DNA of 9,266 nucleotides from Candidatus Dormiibacterota bacterium. Its GTDB lineage: Bacteria; Chloroflexota; Dormibacteria; Dormibacterales; Dormibacteraceae. The stretch is taken from positions 1-9,266 of the forward strand of contig CATPBF010000136.1 in the NCBI GenBank assembly GCA_955652585.1, written 5' to 3'. Under the pieces are notes generated by a model. It was given only the letters and a program-made list of their open reading frames with translations. It was not told the origin of the DNA and did no database searches. How positions within the stretch are numbered: the stretch's first letter is position 1; each line of letters opens with the position of its first letter. Below are positions 1 to 5,552 of this stretch, one piece after another. Made by a program: the position numbers and the translations under genes.

Positions 1-623
1 GTGCCTCGGAGCGGCTCGAGGCGGGCATCGAAGACCTGGTGCTGACCGTCGAAGGCGTCGGCGTCCGTGGCGTCCCAGATCGGGGCGCGCCGCTGGCCGA
101 GCTGGTGGGCGATGGGCTGGAGGCGACGGCCACCTGGGACTCGAAAGGTCTACCCGCATGGGCTTCGAGCTGCCACGCGGCGCTCGTGCGAATCGACGTC
201 GACACCGGCGGCGTCGATGTGCTTCGTTACGTCATCGCCCACGATTCGGGCCGGCCCATCAATCCGATGACGCTCGAAGGTCAGCTCCACGGCGGCTACG
301 CACACGGGCTCGGCTACGCGCTGTTTGAAGAGGCCGTGTACTCACAGGACGGCAACTTCCAGTCCTCGTCGTTTCTCGATTACACGATCGTCAGCGCACC
401 CGAGATCCGCGCCGAGCCCGAGCTGGTCCATATCGAGACGGCGACCACCCAGAACCCGGAGGGCTTCCGAGGCGCCGGCGAGGCGGGCACCATCGCCGTG
501 CCGGCAGCGATCGCCAATGCGATCGAGGATGCGCTCTACGGGAGCGGCCACACCGTGACCGTCGATGAAGTCCCGGTTACGCCCATGAGGCTGTGGCAGC
601 TGGTCCACAGCCAACCCGGTTAG
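1..623 (+). CDS. Molybdopterin-binding large subunit of a xanthine dehydrogenase/CoxL-family hydroxylase, C-terminal part
   Basis: This is the C-terminal ~207 codons of a molybdenum hydroxylase large subunit. The frame is open to the left edge (first full codon at base 3), so the gene starts outside the window and the GTG at 39 is not its start. Family features seen are the segment ALVRIDVDTGGVDVLRYVIAHD, then SGRPINP, then GQLHGGYAHGLGYALFEE, then the motif RGAGEAGT followed by VPAAIANAI. In this family the Glu of the GxGE motif is the active-site base next to the Mo cofactor. The complete protein would be about 750-800 residues and would work with FAD and 2Fe-2S subunits, presumably encoded upstream. 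Substrate cannot be told from this part: xanthine, CO, aldehydes and N-heterocycles are all used by relatives. The gene ends tail to tail with the MarR gene, sharing bases 620-623. Confidence 0.9.
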   Translation, partial: ASERLEAGIEDLVLTVEGVGVRGVPDRGAPLAELVGDGLEATATWDSKGLPAWASSCHAALVRIDVDTGGVDVLRYVIAHDSGRPINPMTLEGQLHGGYAHGLGYALFEEAVYSQDGNFQSSSFLDYTIVSAPEIRAEPELVHIETATTQNPEGFRGAGEAGTIAVPAAIANAIEDALYGSGHTVTVDEVPVTPMRLWQLVHSQPG

Positions 624-1141
624 CTGGCGGCGCTGTTCGGCTCCAGGCTCGACAGCAGCTTCTTCAGCAAAGCGGCCAGGGACTTTCGCTCGGCAGCAGT
701 AAGGCCGGCCACGAGCTCGCGCTCGCGTGAGGTGTCGGCGCTCACCGCCATCTCCAGCACGTGGCGGCCGGACTCGGTCAGCTCGACGAGCACACCGCGT
801 CGGTCCTCGGGATGGCGCGTGCGCTTGACGTAACCACGCTGCTCCAGCCGGTCGAGCCGGCTGGTGATGCCGGCCGACGAAAGCATCAGCCCTTTGAAAA
901 GACGCGTGGGCGAGAGCTGCTGCTTGGGTCCGGCGAAACGCAGGGCGGCGAGCACGCCCACCTCTCCGCGGTTGAGCCCGTACTTGCCGAATGACTCCTC
1001 CTGGACACGGGCCACGTGGAGAGCAAGCCTCGAGAGCCGCGCCGTCACCTGGTACGGCTCCATGTCCTGGCGGGGCCGGACCGCGGCGAAATCGTCGAGC
1101 AGGGCATCCGTCCAGTCCTTTTCAGGCACATCCCAAAGCAT
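620..1141 (-). CDS. MarR-family winged-helix transcriptional regulator
   Basis: The 173-residue protein has the MarR size and layout: an N-terminal dimerisation helix region (about 28-55), a winged HTH at about 55-125, and C-terminal helices closing the dimer. The recognition helix is around LSSAGITSRLDRLEQRG (residues 87-103), followed by the wing with the family signature PEDRRGVLVELTESG (111-125). MarR proteins are usually small-molecule-responsive repressors that bind palindromes near their own promoter. The ATG at 1139-1141 has no clear Shine-Dalgarno upstream; a GTG at codon 5 is the nearest alternative. It is divergent from the sigma factor gene (37 bases between start codons) and convergent with the molybdenum hydroxylase gene. 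An inverted repeat at 1182-1199 is a candidate operator, so it may control itself and the sigma gene. The ligand is unknown. Confidence 0.92.
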   Translation of the reverse strand: MLWDVPEKDWTDALLDDFAAVRPRQDMEPYQVTARLSRLALHVARVQEESFGKYGLNRGEVGVLAALRFAGPKQQLSPTRLFKGLMLSSAGITSRLDRLEQRGYVKRTRHPEDRRGVLVELTESGRHVLEMAVSADTSRERELVAGLTAAERKSLAALLKKLLSSLEPNSAAS

Positions 1142-1162
1142 ACGGAATAGGTTTCACAGGAG

Positions 1163-1199
1163 CGAGATTCTCGATACCATGTATCTCGCTGCCGAGATA
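1163..1199. promoter_or_regulatory. Candidate MarR operator: clustered ATCTCG/CGAGAT inverted repeats
   Basis: Bases 1182-1188 (TATCTCG) and 1193-1199 (CGAGATA) form a perfect 7-base inverted repeat with a 4-base spacer, 18 bases in all. This is the size and symmetry typical of MarR sites. Just upstream, 1163-1173 reads CGAGA-T-TCTCG, a second symmetric element built from the same hexamer. The cluster lies in the divergent marR/sigma region and runs into codons 2-7 of the sigma gene. A protein bound here could block both genes. The assignment to this MarR protein is inference from position and symmetry. Confidence 0.5.
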
Positions 1200-1697
1200 T
1201 CGGCGCCACCTGCGACGCCACCTGCGACCGAAGTCGCCCTCCGCGAGTTCGACCACGTCTACTCCTTCATCTACGCCCGGGTCGGGAATCGAGCCGACGC
1301 CGAGGATCTGACTCAGCAGGTTGCGGTCAAAGCCCTGCCGCGCCTTCGCAGCGGATACCCGGAACCCGCCGTGCGCGCCTATCTCTACATGACCGCGCGT
1401 TCGGTCATGGCGTCCTTCTGGTCCGGCCGCGGCCGCGTGCCCGAGGCTGAGCTTCCTGACGACATCTGCGTCCAGGGCCGCGGCGACGAGCTGGCGCCTC
1501 CGCAGGCGGCCGCGGAATGGGTGGAACGGACTCTGAGCGCCCTGCCGGCCAACTACCGGCGCGTGCTGGAGCTCAGGTTCCTTCGCGGGTACTCCCTCCA
1601 CGAGACGGCCGCCGAGATGGGCAAGACAGTAGGCGGAATCAAGGTGATGCAACTGCGGGCGCTGCGCGCCGCGGCTCGATCAGGCAACGCCGGCTAG
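1179..1697 (+). CDS. ECF-type sigma-70 family RNA polymerase sigma factor, orphan
   Basis: The 172-residue protein has the two-domain ECF layout. Region 2 is at about 22-85, including FDHVYSFIYARVGNRADAEDL, the usual AEDLTQ signature. A variable linker covers about 86-110. Region 4 is at about 112-166, with LSALPANYRRVLELRFLRGYS followed by the HTH around HETAAEMGKTVGGIKVMQLRAL. It would direct core RNA polymerase to a specific promoter set. The reading frame extends upstream to 864, but that part is antisense to marR and has no family similarity, so the ATG at 1179 is chosen. The only SD-like stretch (AGGAG, 1158-1162) is 16 bases away, which is too far, so translation may be leaderless or start differently. 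No anti-sigma gene is adjacent. Control by the divergent MarR protein is the likeliest alternative. Confidence 0.85.
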   Translation: MYLAAEISAPPATPPATEVALREFDHVYSFIYARVGNRADAEDLTQQVAVKALPRLRSGYPEPAVRAYLYMTARSVMASFWSGRGRVPEAELPDDICVQGRGDELAPPQAAAEWVERTLSALPANYRRVLELRFLRGYSLHETAAEMGKTVGGIKVMQLRALRAAARSGNAG

Positions 1698-2260
1698 CGG
1701 CTGGAGGCGCCCCGGAAGTCGACATCCTTGGTCTCGACGGTACCGGCCGTCCGCCCCGGCGCCGTCTGGTAGGTCCAGTACAGGTTCGTGTGCGCGATGA
1801 CCTGGTCCGGCGGGGGCGCCCCCCATGCCGTCTGGTCCTCCGTCGTGTGGGCGTCGCTGACAAGGGTCGCGTCGTACCCCCTGACGAACGCGCCATGGAG
1901 CGTCGAGCGGATGCACGCATCGGTCTGGGCGCCAACGACGACGAGTCGCCCGACTCCGAGGCCCGACAGCACGGTCTCGAGGGTCGTGTCCTCGAAAGAA
2001 TCGCCGTAGTTCTTCTCGACGAGCGGCTCGGCGTCGCCCGGAGTCAGCTCGGGGACGATCCGCCAGTCCTCGCTACCCTTCGCAAGCTGCTCGTCGGAAT
2101 GCTGGACCCAGACCACGGGGATCCGTTCCCGTCGCGCCTTCTCGACCAGGCTGCCCACGTTCGCAACGACGGCGTCGCGCTCGTGAGCGGCCGCGACGAC
2201 GCTGTTCTGCACGTCGATGACGAGGAGTGCGGTGTTCGGCCGGTTCTTGAACGTGGTCAT
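1694..2260 (-). CDS. Isochorismatase-family cysteine hydrolase
   Basis: The 188-residue protein is a full-length single-domain hydrolase of the isochorismatase/nicotinamidase family. The expected triad is visible: Asp16 in ALLVIDVQN, Lys83 in VEKNYGDSF and Cys116 in VVVGAQTDACIRST, which also carries the cis-peptide segment before the nucleophile. Members hydrolyse amides, ureido compounds or enol ethers; no substrate can be assigned from the sequence. The ATG at 2258-2260 has an AGGGGAG ribosome-binding site close upstream on the minus strand. It lies 36 bases downstream of the RpiR-type regulator gene on the same strand, so the two are probably co-transcribed. It may supply a second amidase to the amine pathway encoded divergently, but that is inference. 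It shares its last four bases with the sigma factor gene. Confidence 0.9.
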   Translation of the reverse strand: MTTFKNRPNTALLVIDVQNSVVAAAHERDAVVANVGSLVEKARRERIPVVWVQHSDEQLAKGSEDWRIVPELTPGDAEPLVEKNYGDSFEDTTLETVLSGLGVGRLVVVGAQTDACIRSTLHGAFVRGYDATLVSDAHTTEDQTAWGAPPPDQVIAHTNLYWTYQTAPGRTAGTVETKDVDFRGASSR

Positions 2261-2296
2261 GGTCTCCCCTTACTCACGCTGGACTCGCATGCACAC

Positions 2297-3199
2297 CTAG
2301 CTGCTGGGCTGGTCATTGTCGCCGATCACCTCGCGGGCTCGCAGCCGATCGAGGCTTTGCATCCGCGCCTGAGCCCGGGGTCCGAGCCGGTTGAGCACAG
2401 CCGCCACCATGGCCTCGACCACCGCCGTCGAGCCCACGAGTGAATCGAACGGCCCCACGGTCTCGACGCTCGTGACGAGCACCTGCCGAGCGAACGCCGA
2501 AGCCGGAGAAAGCCACGGGTCGGTGAAAAGCACGACATTGCAGCTCTGGGTCGACGCGATCCGCGCGCTCTCGATCGTGTCGGCCTGGTAGCGGCGGTAA
2601 TCGAAGACGACCAGCACGTCACCCTTGCGCATATCGATGAGCTGCTGGGCCGGGTTGCTGCGCTCAGCGTCGACCATCGCGATGCCAGGCCGCAGCAGGT
2701 GGAGCTGGCCGGCCAGGTATCGGGCCAGCTGGGCGCTGACCCTGCCGCCCAGCACGAGCACGCGGCGCCGGACGTCGGCAAGCAGCCCGACCGCCTCCTC
2801 AAAGTCGTGGTGCGAAAGCTGGTCGACGGTAGCCTGCAGGTTGCGCCGCGAAACCTCCAGCGCGTCAGTGAGGAGCGAGCCGGCGCCACGTCCTGGCTCC
2901 TCGTCGCGGTAGCGCTCCAGCGGCGATGACAGCCGGGCCTGCACCTCGTGCCGGAGCACCTCCTGGAATTCCGGGTAGCCCTTGAAGCCGAGCTTGGTGA
3001 TGAACCGGGTCACAGTCGGCGGGCTTACGCGGGCCCGCTCGGCGAAGCGGGCCACGCTCTCGAGACCGGCGATCGGATAGGAAGCCAGGAGCACGCGGGC
3101 CAGCTTCCGCTCGGCCGGGCTCAAGCTCGCCAGGCGGTGCCTGACCAGCTCCCCAACGCGCGAGTCCGAGGTGGTGACGTTTGTTACATCTCGATCCAT
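2297..3199 (-). CDS. RpiR/MurR-family transcriptional regulator (HTH plus SIS domain)
   Basis: The 300-residue protein has the family's normal length and order. An N-terminal HTH_6 domain covers about 13-90, with LSPAERKLARVLLASYP and the helix-turn-helix ESVARFAERARVSPPTVTRF followed by KLGFKGYPEF. A SIS domain covers about 134-265, with RRVLVLGGRVSAQLARYLAG and the strand GDVLVVFDYRRYQADTI. SIS domains usually bind phosphosugars, yet the neighbours are amine catabolic genes, so the effector here could be a pathway intermediate. The ATG at 3197-3199 has AAGGG five bases upstream on its strand. It is transcribed away from the permease operon across a 116-base region holding promoters and palindromes, the standard arrangement of a local regulator. 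It is probably co-transcribed with the isochorismatase-family gene downstream. Confidence 0.93.
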   Translation of the reverse strand: MDRDVTNVTTSDSRVGELVRHRLASLSPAERKLARVLLASYPIAGLESVARFAERARVSPPTVTRFITKLGFKGYPEFQEVLRHEVQARLSSPLERYRDEEPGRGAGSLLTDALEVSRRNLQATVDQLSHHDFEEAVGLLADVRRRVLVLGGRVSAQLARYLAGQLHLLRPGIAMVDAERSNPAQQLIDMRKGDVLVVFDYRRYQADTIESARIASTQSCNVVLFTDPWLSPASAFARQVLVTSVETVGPFDSLVGSTAVVEAMVAAVLNRLGPRAQARMQSLDRLRAREVIGDNDQPSS

Positions 3200-3217
3200 T
3201 GAGGCCCTTTTGGAGAC

Positions 3218-3232
3218 ATCCTTGACAAGAAT
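3218..3232. promoter_or_regulatory. Candidate RpiR operator overlapping the operon -35 box
   Basis: The 15 bases form an imperfect palindrome centred on 3225 with six of seven pairs complementary; the core CTTG-A-CAAG (3221-3229) is perfect. It covers the TTGACA hexamer of the predicted rightward promoter and sits 19 bases from the regulator's start codon. A regulator bound here would compete with RNA polymerase for the permease operon. Assignment to the RpiR-type protein is from position only. Confidence 0.35.
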
Positions 3233-3250
3233 CCTATCGCCTGTTAGCTT
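3222..3250 (+). promoter_or_regulatory. Predicted sigma-70-type promoter of the permease-to-SDR operon
   Basis: A consensus -35 TTGACA (3222-3227) is followed after exactly 17 bases by TAGCTT (3245-3250), which keeps the T-A-n-n-n-T core of a -10 box. Transcription would begin near 3257, giving a leader of about 60 bases before the permease ATG at 3316. It is the only strong promoter-like pair seen in the divergent region and can serve all five operon genes. Confidence 0.6.
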
Positions 3251-3258
3251 CCCCGCAA
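3231..3258 (-). promoter_or_regulatory. Possible opposing promoter for the RpiR-type regulator
   Basis: On the minus strand, TTGCGG (3258-3253) is followed after 16 bases by TAGGAT (3236-3231). The -35 is weak and the -10 keeps the T-A-n-n-n-T pattern. It would overlap the rightward promoter face to face, so the two could not easily fire at once. Support is modest. Confidence 0.3.
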
Positions 3259-3272
3259 GCCTGAACTGGCAA

Positions 3273-3295
3273 TGACGCGCGCATTCGCGGCGTCA
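3273..3295 (+). promoter_or_regulatory. Leader hairpin upstream of the permease gene
   Basis: TGACGC (3273-3278) is complementary to GCGTCA (3290-3295). Inside, CGC (3280-3282) can pair with GCG (3287-3289) across the loop ATTC, leaving one bulged G. The stem lies in the predicted mRNA leader, 20 bases before the start codon. It may be an mRNA structure or a second protein-binding palindrome; nothing shows which. Confidence 0.3.
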
Positions 3296-3315
3296 AGGGG
3301 AAAAGGGGAGAAGGG

Positions 3316-4851
3316 ATGAGCGTAGGCGCCACGAATGCAGACGTAGAAACGCTCCATAGGATGGGCTACGCGCAAGAGCTGCGCCGCCGAATGTCGACAT
3401 TCAACAACTTCGCGGTCTCGTTCACGATCATCTCGATCCTGTCCGGCTGTCTGACCGTCTTTTACTTCGGCATGACCAACGGCGGCCCGGCGGTGATCAC
3501 CCTCGGCTGGCCGTTCGTCGGCATCATGGTGACGCTCGTCGGTCTGGCCATGGCCGAGGTCTGTTCAAGCTATCCCACCGCGGGCGGCCTGTACTACTGG
3601 GCGGCCAAGCTCGGTGGTGCCAACGGAGCGGGGTGGAGCTGGTTCACAGGTTGGTTCAACCTGCTCGGCCAGGTCGCGATCACGGCCGGGATCGACTTCG
3701 GCCTGTCGTTCTTCGTCGACTTCGTGCTCAATCTCTGGTTCAGCTATCCGACTACCCCCATCGCGATCATCGCCGTCTACGCAGTCGTGCTTTTCACCCA
3801 TGGGCTGCTCAACACCTTTGGCGTCGGCCTCGTCGCGATGCTGAACGACATCTCGGTGTGGTGGCATTTGGTAGGCGTCGCGGTCATCGTCACGGTGCTT
3901 TTCCTGATCCCGAAGAACCACAATTCGGTGTCCTACGTCTTCACTCACTTCGAGAACCAGACCGGGTTCAGCTTCCCGCTTGCCGGCGGATACGTTTTTC
4001 TGACGGGCCTTCTCAACGCGCAGTACACCTTTACCGGCTATGACGCTTCCGCGCACATGACGGAGGAGACGAACAATGCCGCCATCGCCGGTCCGCGTGG
4101 GATCGTGTGGTCGATCATCATCTCGCTGATCGCCGGATGGGTGCTGCTGATCGGCGTCACATCCGCAATCGTCCCCTCGAACTACGCGAACGAGTTCGCA
4201 GGCTACGTCGCCGCGCCGGGCGTCATCTTCATCGATGCTCTGGGCAAGGGCTGGGCCACGTTCCTGCTCTTGATCGTGATCGGCGCCCAGTTCTACTGCG
4301 GCATGTCGTCGGTGACCGCCAACTCTCGAATGGTTTACGCCTTCTCCCGCGACGGTGCCGTGCCCGGATCGCAGTTCTGGCACAAGATCAACGCCCGGAC
4401 GCGAACTCCGACCAACTCAATCTGGTTTGCTGCCGTCGGGGCTTTCATCCTCGGCCTGCCATACCTGTGGAATCCCACCGCCTACTCCGCGGTCACGTCG
4501 ATTGCCGTCATCGGGCTTTACATCGCATATGGAATCCCGATCCTCCTTCGTCGACTGGCCGGGGCACGATTCCAGCAAGGTCCATGGAACCTTCGCCAGT
4601 GGAGCGCTCCGGTCGGCTGGATCGCGGTGATCTGGATCGCGTTCATCGCGATCCTGTTCATCCTCCCGCAGGCGGCTCCGGGCAACACGCTGACCACGTT
4701 CAACTACGCACCCGTCGCGGTCGGCGTGGTGTTGCTCTACTCGGGGGCCTATTGGTTCCTGTCCGCCAGGAATTGGTTCAAGGGCCCGAAGGTTCAAGGG
4801 TCAGCGGATGAGCTTGCCAGGATCGAAGCGGAACTCGCCGCGCACGGATAG
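3316..4851 (+). CDS. APC-superfamily permease, amino acid/choline transporter type
   Basis: The 511-residue integral membrane protein has about 12 hydrophobic segments, as usual for the APC superfamily. The N-terminal stretch MGYAQELRRRMSTFNNFAVS (16-35), the segment SSYPTAGGLYYWAAKLGG (84-101), GYDASAHMTEET (241-252) and ANSRMVYAFSRDGAVPGS (335-352) match the amino acid/choline transporter group. That group includes yeast Uga4 (GABA) and Hnm1 (choline and ethanolamine). It should import a small amine or amino acid across the cytoplasmic membrane, driven by an ion gradient. The ATG at 3316 follows a purine run with three GGGG/GGG blocks, a strong ribosome-binding site. It is the first gene of the operon; its last 44 bases overlap the amidohydrolase gene. 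Substrate is inferred from neighbours: an amine used through gamma-glutamylation. Confidence 0.93.
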   Translation: MSVGATNADVETLHRMGYAQELRRRMSTFNNFAVSFTIISILSGCLTVFYFGMTNGGPAVITLGWPFVGIMVTLVGLAMAEVCSSYPTAGGLYYWAAKLGGANGAGWSWFTGWFNLLGQVAITAGIDFGLSFFVDFVLNLWFSYPTTPIAIIAVYAVVLFTHGLLNTFGVGLVAMLNDISVWWHLVGVAVIVTVLFLIPKNHNSVSYVFTHFENQTGFSFPLAGGYVFLTGLLNAQYTFTGYDASAHMTEETNNAAIAGPRGIVWSIIISLIAGWVLLIGVTSAIVPSNYANEFAGYVAAPGVIFIDALGKGWATFLLLIVIGAQFYCGMSSVTANSRMVYAFSRDGAVPGSQFWHKINARTRTPTNSIWFAAVGAFILGLPYLWNPTAYSAVTSIAVIGLYIAYGIPILLRRLAGARFQQGPWNLRQWSAPVGWIAVIWIAFIAILFILPQAAPGNTLTTFNYAPVAVGVVLLYSGAYWFLSARNWFKGPKVQGSADELARIEAELAAHG

Positions 4852-5548
4852 CCGGACCTCGGCCGAGACCGACCGACCAAAGATCGGGATCACGGTCCAC
4901 CCGCGGCGGGGCCTGGAGTACTTCGGGCCCTATCGCCGGGCGGTCGTGGCCGCGGGCGCCGAGCCCGTGGACCTGGTTCCTGGCACCAAGACGCTGCCCG
5001 ACCTAGACGGGCTGCTCCTCCCAGGAGGCTGGGATGTCGACCCGTCCTTTTATGGAGAGCGCCGGGACGAGAAGGTCGGGGAGACCGACCTCGAGCTCGA
5101 CGAGACCGAGCTCTCGCTGTTCCGACAGGCGCGCGAGCGTGACCTACCCGTGCTCGGCATCTGCCGCGGCCAGCAGGTGATCAACGTCGCCATGGGCGGC
5201 TCGTTGGTTCAGCATCTGGAGGGTCACGAGGTGCGCGCGCTCGGGCGCAGCCACCTGGCGCACACGATCGAGGTAGATCCTTCGTCTGAGCTGGGGCGGG
5301 CGGCCGGTGAGCACAAGATCCGGGTCAACAGCCTGCACCATCAGGCGATCAAGGACCTGGCCGACGGGCTCCAGCAAACCGCCTATGGCGAGGACGGGAC
5401 CGTGGAAGGCGTCGAGTCCGACGACGGCCTTATCGTTGCTGTGCAGTGTCACCCGGAGGAGCTCACCACCGACTTGCCCTGGGCACGAGCGCTATTCGAG
5501 CGTTTCGTCGCGCGGGCTCGGGGCCGCCACAGCCAGACCTCGAGGTGA
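4808..5548 (+). CDS. PuuD-like gamma-glutamyl amide hydrolase (class I glutamine amidotransferase-like, peptidase C26)
   Basis: The 246-residue protein carries the class I amidotransferase triad: Cys119 in VLGICRGQQ, and His215 and Glu217 in VQCHPEE. The segments LLLPGGWDVDPSFYGE (69-84) and NSLHHQAIKDLADGL (174-188) are typical of the gamma-glutamyl-GABA hydrolase branch. It would cut the gamma-glutamyl amide at the end of the pathway, releasing glutamate and the oxidised amine. No synthase partner domain is present, as expected for a free hydrolase. The ATG at 4808 has AAGGG seven bases upstream and overlaps the permease gene by 44 bases, implying coupling. A TTG at codon 3 is an alternative start, and the first ~23 residues look non-conserved. 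Mycobacterium tuberculosis Rv2859c belongs to the same family and sits beside glnA4. Confidence 0.92.
   Translation: MSLPGSKRNSPRTDSRTSAETDRPKIGITVHPRRGLEYFGPYRRAVVAAGAEPVDLVPGTKTLPDLDGLLLPGGWDVDPSFYGERRDEKVGETDLELDETELSLFRQARERDLPVLGICRGQQVINVAMGGSLVQHLEGHEVRALGRSHLAHTIEVDPSSELGRAAGEHKIRVNSLHHQAIKDLADGLQQTAYGEDGTVEGVESDDGLIVAVQCHPEELTTDLPWARALFERFVARARGRHSQTSR
5542..5548 (+). promoter_or_regulatory. Ribosome-binding site that decides the TTG start of the ligase gene
   Basis: GAGGTGA lies four bases before TTG at 5553-5555 and includes the TGA stop of the upstream gene. No ATG or GTG is in frame nearby. This supports TTG at 5553 as the start and suggests that ribosomes ending the hydrolase gene restart on the ligase gene. 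Confidence 0.6.
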
Positions 5549-5552
5549 CCCT

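Noticed and set aside
39..41. GTG as the start of the molybdenum hydroxylase gene
   Set aside because: The frame is open to base 3 and the upstream residues (ASERLEAGIEDL) look like continuing family sequence, so the gene is cut by the window edge.
864..1178. Upstream extension of the sigma factor reading frame
   Set aside because: It is antisense to the marR coding region and has no ECF similarity. The sigma domain begins only after the ATG at 1179.
1517..2443. 308-codon open frame on the plus strand across the sigma end, hydrolase gene and regulator end
   Set aside because: It is antisense to the hydrolase and regulator genes, both of which have clear family motifs. The translation is Arg/Gly/Asp-rich and unlike a protein.
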